From assembly GCF_004210375.1 (NCBI RefSeq), contig NC_134837.1, positions 19,849,586 through 19,913,585 on the forward strand: a stretch of DNA of 64,000 bases. The letters run 5' to 3'. The notes beneath the pieces were generated by a model. The model made no database searches. It was not told the origin of the DNA and saw nothing but the letters and a program-made list of their open reading frames with translations. Position 1 is the first letter of the stretch. The number at the start of each line of letters is the position of its first letter. Below are positions 11,231-24,778 of the stretch, piece after piece. The stretch is from Tachypleus tridentatus (taxonomy: Eukaryota; Arthropoda; Merostomata; Xiphosura; Limulidae). Both the position numbers and the translations under genes were made by a program.

Positions 11231-11500
11231 AACATTAAGTTTTAATACCGAAACTCATGTAGGTAAAAATTCTAATCTTTTTATTTCATGTGTGTGAGCT
11301 GTTAGGCTACAACGTTCTAAAGGAGTAAAAATTCGTGTTTATAGTTTTTACAAATATTTGATATATACATAAAAACTTTAAAAACGAATTCTTTCCTCTT
11401 TAGAACGTTGTCACCTAACAACTCACACACATGAAATAAAAACGTCAGAACAAAATAACACACATGAATAATGAATACTTAACACTTTTTAAAGGTATAT
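11231..11500. mobile_element. Foldback (long palindromic) element
   Basis: The strongest arms are 11278-11325 and 11396-11442: 'catgtgtgtgagctgttagg' against the complement of 'cctaacaactcacacacatg'. They are nearly identical over about 46 bp. Weaker pairing continues outward to about 11231 and 11500 and inward through 'aattcgtgtttatagttttt', so almost all of the segment folds on itself. No open frame is present. It is probably a MITE or foldback transposon; no family was recognised. Confidence 0.7.
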
Positions 11501-12125
11501 GATATGTAATGAAAACACAGTGCACAAATATCAAAACACTGACATTAATCAAAACATGATTAAGCAAAAAACACTTCATGATAATCATAAACACAACTCA
11601 TTTTCCAGTAAGTGACAAAATAAAAAAACATAAACAAATAATTTACAATACAAATATATATATTTATACAGTTTGCACTAAGAAATGTTACGAATAGCAG
11701 CTTTATAAAAACAAAGTTATTAAGTGGACACTGTTTCAACCATCTGATGTCACTGAATCTCAAGCTTGGCATAAAGCTTTTACATCTTCTTTGCCAATTG
11801 AAAAAATTAAAATATTGACCATTAGCTGAGCTGTTTAGGCCAATGTCCCTTCTCCATGATATTCATATGTGCCAGTAATCTGTCAAGCAATAAAAAAAAA
11901 AAAAAGCTTTGGAAATCTAACCAGCAAGGAATGGGAAAAATTACTGGAGAAACTGAAAACAACACAGCCAAAGATATCGTTAACTTGATCCTTCTTACAG
12001 AAGTCTAGATCCAATGCAAGGTCAGACAAATTCAATTGGCAAAACGTACAGTAGAGCGTGAAGGTTAAAGAAAGTCATAATGGGTGACAACAGTTCTATT
12101 CATAGTGGGAATTTTCGTTAACATA

Positions 12126-12241
12126 CGCCCCCCGCTAGTACAGCGGTATGTCTCCGGATTTACAACACTAAAATCAGAGGTTCGATTCCCCTCGGTGGGC
12201 TGAGTAGATAACCCTTTGTGGCTTTGCTATACGAAAAAAAA
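12126..12241 (+). mobile_element. SINE family 2 copy with 11-bp target duplication
   Basis: Reads 'cgccccccgctagtacagcg', a B-box-like 'gaggttcgattcccctcggt', and the end 'tgtggctttgctatacgaaa' with an A tail. Flanks 'tcgttaacata' (12115-12125) and 'tcgttaatata' (12242-12252) agree at 10 of 11 bases. The promoter boxes are better conserved than in the other two copies. Confidence 0.88.
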
Positions 12242-12252
12242 TCGTTAATATA

Positions 12253-14466
12253 TATATATATACTTCATTTCCAAAAGGGGACTGAAATATAACCAGGGAT
12301 GTTCAGAAACTTCAGTTTCTCTTCATTTTATTACCTGAATTAAGATTATGTGGTAGTTAAATTTAGAGAATTTTAGATTATCATAATGGAGGTTTATAAT
12401 ATTAGGCTAACCAGTAAGATTGCCTTTAGACATCAGGAGAAGTCCGTGATTATACCCGTAAACTAGGTATTGGTTAAGCAATAAATTTACAGATTTAACA
12501 TGTACTTGACCCATTTATGCCTGTAAAACATGTGCTTAAGGAACTCAAGTGCTTCCAAGGTCCCCATTCAACCAGATACTTTGTGACTATGCTGCCTTCT
12601 GTTCCTCTTCCAGACAGCTGGAACACATATCCTAATTCTCTATCCCAGTTTCATCTACAGCTTACTGTCTCAGACACTACAATGTTGTTGTTTTTACTGG
12701 AATTTTGGAAAATTACAGACTGTAATACCTGAAAATTGTAAAATTATTTGCAACATCAGTTACCACAACTAACCTCATACTCATCAACCTCAATGTCGAG
12801 CTAAAACCCTTCGTCTCCGTGACCATGCTGCTGATTGTTGAACTTTTCAGAAGAGCCATGACTCCCCTGCAGCTCGTAGATTCAGCATACTTTACAAGTA
12901 AATAGTGAGAACAGGGTGACATAATTTACTTAAATAGATCATGGGATTGGTTTTCTTGAAATGTAGGGCGATTTTTTGCATCAGAAAATTTTCTCAACAG
13001 TTTGGAAAGCAAGAAACTGCAACACCTTTTTCGCCACGTAATCATCGTCGACGTTAATCAGCTGGAAATCACATCGTAGCGTACACCACTTTGTAGCTTG
13101 GAAGGCAAATTACATTTTTTTCCTTTCAATCAACAGTTATATAAACTAATAACTGTCTTAACTTTGAAAATCGAGCAGCAACTTTGTAATGTAGTGCATA
13201 AATAGTGTTTTCAGTACTGCTCAGTGGCAATTAAAACAGGGGATGGTGACGTTATTTTAATTATAAATCTTAGGACTACCTGGCTTTTTAACTTTAATTA
13301 ATGGATACACAGTCTCTTATCTACTATGGAAACATCTCTAAACAGTAGAGGCCGCCCACCAACAGCATATTTCTATTATTTCTCAGCTGCCATGCAGATA
13401 TGGTTGTATTTCTCTTGTTAGTGAAAGTGTGGGAGGAGGTGCTCTTTAGAAACCTACATAAATGATCTCAATCTTAACAGGTGCCAAATTTTATGTCGAC
13501 AACTCTTGGTTACCTTTTCTTTCTTAAGCTTTCTCATTTCATTGTGATGACTAATTTCGTATAGAATAAACCATTCTTTCAATAAAAGCATTCCAGGGAC
13601 TTCTGTCAATGTAACAGACCATGCAAGGACCAATAGGAACATTATCAATGAAGAAACTTCGGGGTAAGTTCTGACTGCACAGCACTAAAATGTTTAATTT
13701 TTGTCTAGTTGTGATGTTTTCAGGTAAACTGATTCCCCAAAAAGTATCAGATAGGTCAACCCAGAATAACAGTAGATTCGATCAAGAAATAAGGGGAATA
13801 TTCTGTCGTTGATAACTTGACTTAATTTTAAGTTGCATGATAAATAAACAGATTGGACACATTTAAATGACAGTAAAAACTATCTTTATTTAAGCATTAC
13901 AAAAAAGTATGTGTACCTGTGTAATCAAGTGGAGGAATGTCTTTATTGTATCAGTGAATAACTTGTCAGCTTTTCATACCTCAAGGTGAATTTCTTCGAA
14001 ACTAGCCAAGACGAAAATCAAATACACCTTCACCACATGGTCGATTGTTTCATTCAGACAACATCATAATCCGCTAGTAAAGGATATTCCAATGCTACCT
14101 CTCTTAACCCCAGTTACCAAACATCTCTGTGGCAGAGATTTCACGTAATAATAGTACTGCGGAGAAAACAAACGAAACAACTAGAACAAAGTAATGTTAT
14201 CTTCCCGACTTTATGGAAAAGTAAAAAAAAATAAAGATTTCTATATCATTAAACAGGCAGAAAATATATGATATGCTCCTATATATATGTTACGAGCTTA
14301 AGTATTTGTAAACTGACAGGGAATTTTTAAAATTAATTAAAACAATGTAAGTTTAATAGCAATCATATATTTCTAAGTAATGAATTGAACATAAACTTTT
14401 TTGAAAATTTTAAACTTATAACAAAGCTTCTTCATTAACAACATTTTCAATTTACCTTCCATCTAC
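12253..14466. other. No recognisable gene
   Basis: Short frames such as 12517-12732 and 12713-12922 show no known domain. Nothing here could be matched to another part of the window. Confidence 0.45.
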
Positions 14467-14476
14467 CAAGAAATAA

Positions 14477-14752
14477 TCCCGGCATAGCCAGGTGATTAGA
14501 ACGCTCAGTGTGTAATCTGAGGGTCGATGGTTCGAATCCCCGTCACACCAAAAATCCTCATTCTTTGAGCCGTAGTGCCATTATAACGATCAATCCCGCT
14601 GTTCGTTGGTAAAAGAGTAGTTCAAGTGGGCAGTGGGTTATGATGACTAGCTGCCTTCCCTCTAGTCTTACACTGCTAAATTAGGGACGGCTAGATCAGA
14701 TAGCCCTCGTGTAGCTTTGCGCGAAATTCAAAAGCAAATAAACAAACAGGAA
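14477..14752 (+). mobile_element. SINE family 1 copy with perfect 10-bp target duplication
   Basis: Head 'tcccggcatagccaggtgat', B-box region 'ggttcgaatccccgtcacac', body with 'tagttcaagtgggcagtggg', end 'gctttgcgcgaaattcaaaa', tail of AAAC/AAAT repeats. Identical 'caagaaataa' at 14467-14476 and 14753-14762 defines the insertion edges. Confidence 0.92.
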
Positions 14753-14762
14753 CAAGAAATAA

Positions 14763-16369
14763 ATATTTTTGAGGTGATTTTACTGTTGAACACAACACCC
14801 TACTATATTGGCTATGAGAAAAGCAAGGCTCTTTGAGAAACAATTTACAGATTATCCAGCAACTTTTGTACTTTATTTTTGAATTTCTTCAGAGTATTTA
14901 GTATTGTCTAAAGTGTCAACCTGCCAGGATTGATTCAGCAGGTTTTACAGTATAGAAGTAGCGTTAAGTTCACTTTTGATCCCCTTGCACAGTTTTTAAT
15001 GTTTACATACAAATTTTGGTTGAGATTGGCACAATAGGATTAGAGAAGTTAGGGTTCAAACAAACGCACATTTCGTCTAAATGTATAGATAACACTAATA
15101 GTATGGTTTGCTTTTGGAATTTGAGCTGTCAGATGTGGTGGGTAGAGTAAATTTAAGAGTTTAAGGGAGAGTTTAATATACATTTAATATGTAATGGTGA
15201 GGGCTTTTGAAGTTTTTTCATTAAAACTTGTACTATTTTATGATAATTTCTTAAGTTTGTTTCTCGCTACGGAACACTGAATTCTCGAGTATGTAGATAT
15301 TGCGCATAGGCAGATACATGGGTCAGTGACTTCGATGCGATGCAACTACTTTATGTGCCGTAAATAGTGTAATGTTATAACTATCAATAGCACTATCAGG
15401 TAGTTTGTCTTTTTTGAAAGTTGAAGAAAGTCGGTTACTCTCGTGTTTCAAGTAACAGTACCTTTACGATTATTTGGAGAAGTTTTCTAATCTGCACTAT
15501 TATTTTTTTCGGCCATCTTTAACGAAAAACACAATTCAATTCCGAACCATGATTTCATCTGTATAAACTACAAATTAAATTTCAAGTCTGAATTTTTCTA
15601 CTCTGTACTATTTACTATTTGTACAATTTGGAACATGAGAGTAAGCGAGTAAAAAAAACGATTATGTTTGAAACAATTGCAAGTATCAAAAATTTCAGTT
15701 TGTGTTATGTTATTTGTGTAAGTAATTAAAATTTAAATTGGGTTTGTAAATTGTATTATGAGCAAGGATGAGTTCGCTGTAGGCTGTAATTGCTTTTGCT
15801 TACGGCTGCTGTATTTAATATTTAAAATACTGATTGTTTGGAAGTCGGCTTCGAAAAGCCTGGATTTGGAATATTTCTTTCATTGCCCTTAAGTTAATCA
15901 TCCTAATGAAGAGCATGCTATTATGAAGAGTATGATAATAAAATGTAAAGAAAAACGTTTTTGTTTTAAAATACTATGTTAGCGTTACTATAAGAACAAT
16001 ATAATATTGTTATTAATAGTGAAATTAGTTATTATTGCTAACTTGAAGCTACTGTTGATAAAAGTATACTACTAATATTAGTGGCAGTTGATAACTCTTG
16101 CAGAGCAGTATTAACTTAGGAAATAAATGGTAGGACTAGGAAAACCAGTGAGCAAGTAACTTGTTTGTACTTATTCTTGACATCTTTGTTGGCTAATATT
16201 AGCAGTAGTAGAAGAAGAAATACAAAAAAGGGTATGAAGAAGTAACATTTTGTAACATAATGACAATAACATCTGTTGCCAATGTTGGACCATGACTCCC
16301 ATCCACTAAAGACTAAACTTTTAAAGTAAATAATTAAAAAGACAGAAGCCAACTAATATGATTTATCAC
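14763..16369. other. No recognisable gene
   Basis: Simple AT-rich sequence. The minus-strand frame at 16116-16352 is short and hydrophobic without a recognisable motif. Confidence 0.45.
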
Positions 16370-18560
16370 TTTATGAGTTTATCAATATTTAATTATATAC
16401 CAAGATTTTCTTTAAATTTACTGTATCCATCTCACCTAAAGCTAACACATTCCAAAAGCCAACCATCCTGTAAGAAAAGTAAACTGCCACTTATTGGAGA
16501 ATGACTCACCTTGCCAAAGTTTGTATTTCATTATTTGTGTCCCCTTGTTCTACCATTCTTTTCAATATTTGTAATTAACAATAAGTATGAATACTAAAGA
16601 TTATTCACTGATGCTATCAGTTCTATTAAACGTAAACACTTCAATCAGATCTACTTTAACTCTTTTGCTTTTGAAAAAAAAAATGTCTTGATGTCTCTTT
16701 TTATGATAAGTCTTGCATTCCAGGTGTCATTCTAGTATTAGTAGCACTTTTTCTTTGAACACCTTACAATTCACTGACTTTATTTAAGTAATGACTCCAA
16801 GTCTGAACACAATAAACAAAGGCCTAACAAGTGGTGTCTGACAAGTATTCCAAAGGACTGATAGTTACAGATGTTTAGCTTTTTTTATAAAAGTCAAAAG
16901 TGAAAGAATAAACAATTTTTAGGTCCATAATAGGTTAATGCAATCTCAAAGGAAAAGTTGGTACGTCTTTGCAATGTTTGGTGGGACCAGATACTCCTGG
17001 TGGCTTGATCTTGTTTTAAATGAAAACAACAGAAATGTTTCAACTTATATTGTAATGTACAGTTCATTTTATTAGCTCAGCATCACAATAATTTTATTGA
17101 CTAAAGGCTTTCAACATGTTTAATGAGTTACAGGTGTAACATTCGTGGTTACAACTCTATGGAATAAGAATGGTGAATGTCAATTCTTTCAGTCTTGTTA
17201 CATAAAATTTGTTGATGCAACTAACACTGTATATGTATAAAATAGCATAGGGTAAATGATGATGAACATTATCCATCAATTCATGACAAATTGCAACCTT
17301 TTAGGTTGTATCGTGGGATGTTTTTTGTCATAAAGTTTCACAAATTTAATATGTTTGCTACCATGTGCCCCCACCAGTAAGTCAGAATGGATCTTTAGTT
17401 ATGAACTGTTTGACACACCAGTGGGCCACAGATAGTTTGGGATACAGAGACTGCTTCTTAGCACCTTTTGAATGTTTAATTTAATTTATACCTAATTTAT
17501 TATATGTGGCAGCCAGTGTGTTAACCAAACAATCAATTCAGCATTTTAACAGTTAATAAAACATCTTTTTACTTTAGGACCTTTGGAGTAATGGTCTGCC
17601 AAATAAACAATCATGTAACAAGTGACCAATAATAGTATACAATGAAATAATCTCTATACTTATATTCAGTATTTCTGTTAATAAAATCAAAAATTATATT
17701 TACCTACCATAACCAAGAACAGCACACTGATTGGATGATTTAAGAGATTGATAAACCAAAATATTGAAGTCTGAAGTCTTTTTTTTATTATTATTATTCT
17801 TCCATATAATTAAGATTATTTGTATTAGATTTTGTTTTTAGTGTGAAATATGACAACCCACATTGATTATTTTACATTTACCATAAGCAAAAGTCTGTGA
17901 TTCATTTGCTAAACACACCAAATTTAAATTGTTTGAAAAGTCACATCATCATCTTCACATTAAACAACACCTAATGTTTATGTGTGCATGTATATCTCAA
18001 GCAGATATCAGCAGTTAATTAACTATTCCTTTATCTGATTTACAAACATCAAAAAAGAGCAGAGGTCCTAATACTGGGCCATGTGGAACTTCAGATGTGA
18101 CTAAACTCCGTTTATAAAAATCTTCTGTCCATTTTTTATTGTAATACACCACCTTATCTTATACACACACACAGATAAGTTTTTTAAAAAGCAATTTGTA
18201 TGGCATCTTGCTAAATGTTTTCTTAAAGCTCGGATATATTGAATTCACACCTTAGCAGCAGCAGTAAAGTTTTCAAAGACTTTCATAATATTAAGTCATA
18301 ACATTCCTCGAGTGATATCATGTTCACTGTCCAATAATAGTTTAAACTTTATTAAATATTCTTTCAAAGCATATTTTATTGGGCTTTAGTAAACTTTTTC
18401 TACCACTGTTGTAAGATTAATTAACATATGGTTACGTGGATAATTTTTCTAATCTCAATTTAAAAGGAGTAGTTATATTTGCCAACTTGAGGTCTACAGG
18501 CATGTAACTCTCATACCTGATGTTTGACCTTTGGGACTATTGTTTATGTTTTTGTTGAAA
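16370..18560 (-). pseudogene. Relict CR1-like LINE (reverse transcriptase), minus strand
   Basis: Two blocks lie in the expected order on the minus strand. At 18040-18120 a frame reads 'VTSEVPHGPVLGPLLFFD', matching the RT motif VPQGSVLGPLLF. At 16440-16840, frames read like the thumb and C-terminus of the same protein ('MTPGMQDLSYKKR', 'KVDLIEVFTFNRTD', 'NKGTQIMKYKLW'). The 1.2 kb between them shows no clear coding and may include a deletion or insertion. Stops and frameshifts are abundant. Confidence 0.65.
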
Positions 18561-21291
18561 CTGTATGTCAGAAGAGCTACTTAAATTTATAAAATGTTGA
18601 TAGGTTTAGGGATAGAGATGTGAGACATTTGGAAATAATCCCTCGTATAGATTGACAGATGAATTGCTTTAGCATTCGAGGCTAAAATGCATGACTGTCA
18701 TGGATATACTTATAGCGATAAGTAGGATAGGTAAACTCAAATAGTTTTCAAGATATGGGTGAATTATACATAAGAGATGAGCTTCACTTGAGCAGGATAG
18801 GCACTAGGATGGTCAAGGAAGATTTAAATGTATTCACATAAAGATAGGTAAAACTTGTATAGTGATGAGAAAGCTTAGAAAATTGATAGGATAACTAGAG
18901 CAATAAGAGTTCGAAAATGGAATTTTACAAATTATGGTTTAAAGTAGAATATCAAATTCACTGTTACTCCAGTGTTACGAGTATTAGGAACTAAATGGTT
19001 GGGTTCAGGGCTCTATTTGAAATGGAAAAATTTGGTTTAATGGGAATTACTCAAACTCTGTTAGATTTAAAGGATATATGTAATAGAAATTATTTTTAAA
19101 TTTTAACTTATTTATTGGAATATGCTTGTGTTTGTCTGTCCAGAACTTGCAAATTTCTCAATCAAATGCTATAAATCTCACATCATTATAAACAGGTTTA
19201 TTCAGAGAATTTGATTTGGATGTTGGCTTTTTCATATTCAATCACCTCCCCGATTTTTAGCTTAATCAAGCTTTTTAATGCAATAATTATGCTGCACAGT
19301 TTCACAATTTTATTATTATGTTTAGACAGGCTTTACTTTCAACTTTAGTTTTTTTTTAGTTGCAAAGTATTTCACACAAAACAGTTAATCCTCATGTAAT
19401 TTCTTAAGAAAAATGAACAGTATGCTAAATACAATTGCTATGGGCTTTCTTGACTTATTTATATCTGAAATATTCATGCATGATTTGTTCAAAATCATAT
19501 GTTTATCACTTTGTCACTCATTCAGATGATACTACATATTCAGTAAAGTTTGCCTTATGTACAACTTTGTATTTACTTTACAATAACTTAGCTACAGTTT
19601 ATTTTACAGATTGCTATAAACATCTTTTAACTATTTTTTTTTATTATTATGGGACTCAATTTTCATTTTTGTAAGTTTCTTTGTTTCAGCTCATAAAACT
19701 GTCATACATTGAATGCTCATAAGTGTTTTGTGCTCTATATACTGTTATGACTATTATTACTGTACTTTATGAGTAGTTTTATTAAATAGTTATGTCTTTG
19801 CAAGTTCATCCAATTATGAATTTTTTTATAAATAAATCAGGATTTATTGATCCATCTTATAATGCTTGCAAGAAAGTGTTGCTTAAATGCCAAGTGTAAA
19901 AACGATAGAATAAAGACAATTCAATCAAAGGTACAGAAGTTCTGCAAATGTTTTGCTGGTCATAACTAGTTAGTTATTTAGTTTGTTTGTTTGTCAGATA
20001 GAAAAGACTACTTAGCATAGGTAGTGTTATTAATTTCTTTTGTTTGCAATCCATTAATGTCAAGGCTATGGAGGTTTCTAGAAGGCCTAATTGATAGATG
20101 TGACCAAATGATTACAAGCAGAAAGTAAAAATAAAGTCATGATAAAAGTTCAGACAGAGAAAAGTTAGAAAACATAAAGTGCTGTTGTGGGAGTGAATGG
20201 CCTAATGGTTGATACTTTAGAGTGCTGTTAAGAGTTTGAAAAAGATGAGAATAATTTGCCCTGTCAAAGGGTGTTCTCTACTAATTGAACACCCCTTTGT
20301 GGACTTCGATGGAAGGCTGACAATTAGTGGAACTTCATGATACAACTGCAGTAACTCATGTGACAGTGTATGTGATTTATACACAGATACTGTTGTGATA
20401 CAAATACAGAAAAATAACTTGGTTTGTCAGTTAAATTCTAAAGCAATTGAGTTGGACTAAGTAGACTTTTCACAAGAAGAAGAGAATTGCATAGTGTTTA
20501 AGATTCAACCACGATCTTCGTAGCATAAAGAAATTTTTTACATATGTTTAAATTGTTTCAACTATATATATAGATAGATAGACAAATTTTCAGATAGTTT
20601 TCTCAATGTATGTGATTTGTTGCTGAATATGTCACACTTTTCCATTATTGTTCAATATTTATGAAGTTAAGTGTAATAGCCTTAACTAATGATATATTTT
20701 GAAACTATAATTTGACCTAGTTAGCTAATTATAGTAATTATATTGTTGCAAATATCATAAAATGTAACAGCTAAAGGTGTCTCACATGTCCTGCTCTAAA
20801 TACTTTTCACCCTGTTACTTACACAAATTCATTTTGTAAAATAAAAAAATGTAATTTATCTATTATCACGCACAAAATGTAATATGGAATATGTGGGCCA
20901 AAATTCAAACCCATTGCATATATGTATAAATTTACATAGATATCAGGTTAAAAACAGTTTAATAAATTCTAGAGAATTAAAACATTTCAGGGTTCACCGT
21001 TTTTTTATTTTTTTAACCTCTGTTAAGATACTTATATTAGAAATTCTTAATGAAGACACCAGTAGACTTCAACAAAAAACTTCCACATTTTGAACTAAGA
21101 ACATTGCATCCTTATGGATTAAACCAAGATTTAACAGTTCTGTTTTTCTGAATATGGGTAATGAGTAGTGGATTGCTAATGTTTCTTTGTAAGTAACTTT
21201 TTCATAAAATAGGAAAAATAGAGGTAAAGGAACTAATTAAATAGGTTGATTTTACAGACTTTTGTAGATATTTGCATGATATTTTTTATTC
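18561..21291. other. No recognisable gene
   Basis: AT-rich with short composition-driven frames (19435-19674, 20884-21093). The only structure noticed is a small hairpin with arms at 20265-20276 and 20287-20299 ('gggtgttc' / 'gaacaccc'). Confidence 0.45.
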
Positions 21292-21293
21292 TA

Positions 21294-21517
21294 CAGGGTG
21301 GCCCGTACGTCCCTACCCATCCATATATCTTATGTATCCAGTGTATCTGTGTGCTGTCCCTCATTCTCGCTGCATAATATTATACACAATATGCTCTTCA
21401 AGTGTAAATGAGCTTACATTGGCCATATTTCTCTGAAGAAAAGAAACAAATGTATAATACATGCATAATTGAATATAACATAACATATGGATGGGTAGGG
21501 ACTTACGGGCCACCCTG
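21294..21517 (+). mobile_element. TA-flanked MITE, copy 1 (224 bp)
   Basis: Terminal inverted repeats of about 32 bp: 'cagggtggcccgtacgtccc' at the left and the complement of 'gggacttacgggccaccctg' at the right. TA is duplicated at 21292-21293 and 21518-21519. No transposase frame is present, so it depends on another element. A second copy, reversed, is at 50458-50700. The TA target suggests the Tc1/mariner superfamily. Confidence 0.9.
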
Positions 21518-21869
21518 TAGTATTAGTGTAGGTAAATTATTTTTTAAAAAGATTTATCAACTTAATCTTCTCAGAATAAAAGCATTGATTAATGTAGTAA
21601 AAATTTCTGATTTTTGAAATGATCATGCAAGACACTTAGTTGTAGATATTATAAAATATAGATTAAAAGTCAATGAATTATCAAGTTTTGGAAAAGATGA
21701 ACTGCAAATCAAGCCTTTATATTTGATAATTAATTTTAGAAATAAAATATTAAGTGATTTGGTGTTTTCTAAAATTATTCATCAGTCTATGATAAATAAC
21801 ATTTTTTCCTTTTAAAAACTTAAAGCCTACCATCAGTTATAAATACAAAGTTCCAGTTGGTCCATTACT

Positions 21870-21905
21870 ATATATATATATATATAATATATATTTATAT
21901 ATATA
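21870..21905. repeat. AT-rich microsatellite
   Basis: Broken TA repeat in which two (TA)n tracts are separated by 'atatatttatat'. Confidence 0.85.
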
Positions 21906-22419
21906 AGTTTTTTTTGTAATCTAAATGTAGATGAAGTTAATAATTTATCTCGTGAGTGTAAATAGTTTATTTATTGATATTTTTCATAAACATACTTTTA
22001 CCGGGAGCTTCAAAATTAAAAGATGTGAAATATTATGTGAAATAGTCAATATAGAATACAAATACAGAATAGTCACAAAATATAATAATAATATTCTAAA
22101 ATGTATTGAAAACAATATTGTTGTTTATATTTTAAAACTTAAATATATTACATCTTATCCACCTAGATGGTTTCTGGAATGGAAGTTGTATGCACTTAAA
22201 AAACAAAACTAAAATTATCCTGTATAAAATTAACACTCCTACGAAAAGTGGGGCCTAATAGGCCCCAGAGCAACTTGAAAGGTTATTAATATTAGGCTAA
22301 TAATTTTGTATTTAAATGAAATTGCCATTTAAATCCATTAATGAATGGATTAACATTCCCACTGTCCCTATCTACTATCTAGCTTAAACCACAGCCAGAA
22401 ATACTAGGTTTTCAGAGGA

Positions 22420-23300
22420 GTGTTAAAGAAATACCATCATTTATCATTTCATCAGTTTAGAAATAAGGTTCAAGAATTGCAACAAAAATATGTTATAGTT
22501 CCCATTGATAAGTCTAACTGTTATACTGGTATCATTTGTGAAACATTTTGTGCATTAATTTTGATAAAAGAAATCAATAGTACACTAAACATTTAAACAT
22601 GTTAACCAATCCAAAGATACAGTAATTAATAATTTCATTAAAGCATATAATCAATTTTATTCTAAACAAAATCCTGATGTAGATTTACATTTTCTTTATG
22701 CTCTTCCATGTTCCATAAATCTCCAGTTAAGTTTAGATCTATTTATAATTTAGAAAGAACAATTATTAAACAATTGGCACTATTTCATTAATTAAATTAC
22801 TTAATATTTTACTTGATAAAATTAAAAATGTGTTAATAATAAAACACATACTTTTTGGAATAATAAAAATAATAATTTTAAAATATCTAAAAAATTATGA
22901 ACATTTGGTTTCACTACATTGTGCACCATAATTCCATTAAAAGATTTAATCTTTCTTTTAAATTCATTAATAGAACAATTTTGTTATCATTTGTAGAATT
23001 GGAAGAGAGAAAATTTAGCTCCAAAAACATAAAATGTATGTTTTATATTTACAATAATTATACATTTTTCAATAACCAGGTTTTGAAACAAGTAATAGGT
23101 GTTTGAAAGGGAGCTAACTATTCCACTTGTATAGCAAATTTATATCCATACTGTTATAAGAATAAATTTATTGAAAACTGCACAAACCCAGATATTTTTT
23201 ACCTTACAGATATATAGATTCTTTAATTAGCATAAATAATCCTGAAATAATGTTATCAACATTGTTTATAATGTGCTTCAGTATTAGACATAAAGAATTT
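22420..23300 (+). pseudogene. Relict Penelope-like element reverse transcriptase
   Basis: Frames on the plus strand read 'KYVIVPIDKSNCYTGIICE' (22490-22545), then near 22660-22745 'DVDLHFLYALP.FHKSPVKF', which corresponds to the Penelope-type motif LPKLHKNPYKARFI. Near 23205-23240 a frame reads 'RYIDSLISINNPEI', where Penelope RTs have the catalytic YIDD. Many stops lie between these blocks, so the element is dead. Sequence to about 24260 may be its continuation, because it looks repetitive to me, but I cannot define its end. Strong AT drift obscures the rest. Confidence 0.65.
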
Positions 23301-23345
23301 TCAATTTCTAATTCTGCTTGATAAACAATGTTGATAACATTATTT
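23245..23345. repeat. Exact 24-bp inverted repeat
   Basis: Bases 23245-23268 ('aaataatgttatcaacattg...') are the exact complement of 23322-23345, with a 53-bp loop. It lies just after the degraded RT catalytic motif. The arms are perfect while the surrounding coding sequence is decayed. Confidence 0.85.
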
Positions 23346-24778
23346 AAATTTAGAAATTAAAATAATTTATAAGGATATCAATGTAAATATATTTCATAAA
23401 AGAAAATATTTTATCTTCCTAATTTATGGTTTATCCTCTTTTAATATTAATGCACCACACCCTTCTGTTATAATGCTTTGCAGTTATTCACATATTGTAA
23501 AATTTGTAATAAATTACAATTTGTAACAGTAATGTTGAAATCCTCATAGAAAAATTAATAGTTTACGGATTTAATAAAGAAAATTTAAATAAAACTATTA
23601 AATTATTCTGTAGCAAATATTAAAATGTATTAAATAAATATAAAGAAATGAAAATTGGAAAAATTTACTTCAAATTTCTAATAAATGTTTTTAGTTATGA
23701 ATAAGGTAATTTAACAAATTGGCACTACTTTATGTGGATATAAACCTTGTCGCATATAAAGGCTTGTTTAGAGCATGATAATCACATTAGACTTAATAAA
23801 TGGGTGGTGATTGGGTGCTATAATAGTTTATTTAGACAACAAGATGGGACTCTATACCAGTATAATTCATTTAGTGGGCTACCAATTAGTGCCTTTCTAC
23901 CATAATGAGGACTGGAATGTTAACTTTTAAGAGACAAGTTTTTAACTTACTTCCCCCCAAATGGTAGTACCTTTTTTTCTTGTTTTTCAATTAAATTTTT
24001 CTTTAATTTGTAGAACAGTCACCTTCCCACAACTGTCTGCAGGCAGTGGAGGGTGATATAGATGTGGGACATCGTAGGCTTGAACACCCATGTCTTGCTT
24101 TCCTAATTTCTATTTCTATACCTGTTGATACTCTTTTATTTTATTTCTTGCAAGACTGGTGAATGGAGGTTAAGTCTGATAGAAGGTGTATTCTCACTGC
24201 AATGTGGGTCCTGTTTTCACAGTAACCTCCAAAAAATAGGGTACATTTCATATCCCACATTATGGCTTGTACCTTGTGATCTTTTTAATTAGTGCAGCAT
24301 TTTTTTAAATTTATCTTTTGTTTCAGCTTGTTTCTAGGTTATAACAAACTAATATTAATCACACACACACATGCTTATATATTACTTTAAAAACAAGAGT
24401 GTGAACAATTTGTTTGTTATCAAATTTATTGAGAACAAGTCACAGACACCTGCTTTAGAATAATCCTTAGCCCAACACATCCATATATTTACATTACAAT
24501 ATATACTACTGAAAAGTTGTTTCTGACACTTTTGTTAAGAAAGGGAGTGGAGTGGCTCTTTCACAGAGGATAAGCTACAGTCTGTTAGGACTGAACATAC
24601 AATAACTGATGTGCTGCTTAGAATTCAGAAGCTAATTATTTCAATTAGGCATAGTATGGCTCAGAATTAACAGAAGCTTGGATGTCAATGAATCCATAAT
24701 GTTGGTGCCATTAGAAGTATCTACTAGGTAGCATGCTTGGTTCCTTAAAACTGAAAAAGCCATTAAAGGTTTTACTCC

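Noticed and set aside
20170-20230. Another tRNA-derived SINE head ('gtgaatggcctaatggttga')
   Set aside because: Only one short tRNA-like segment is visible, without a B box, a second copy or flanking duplications.
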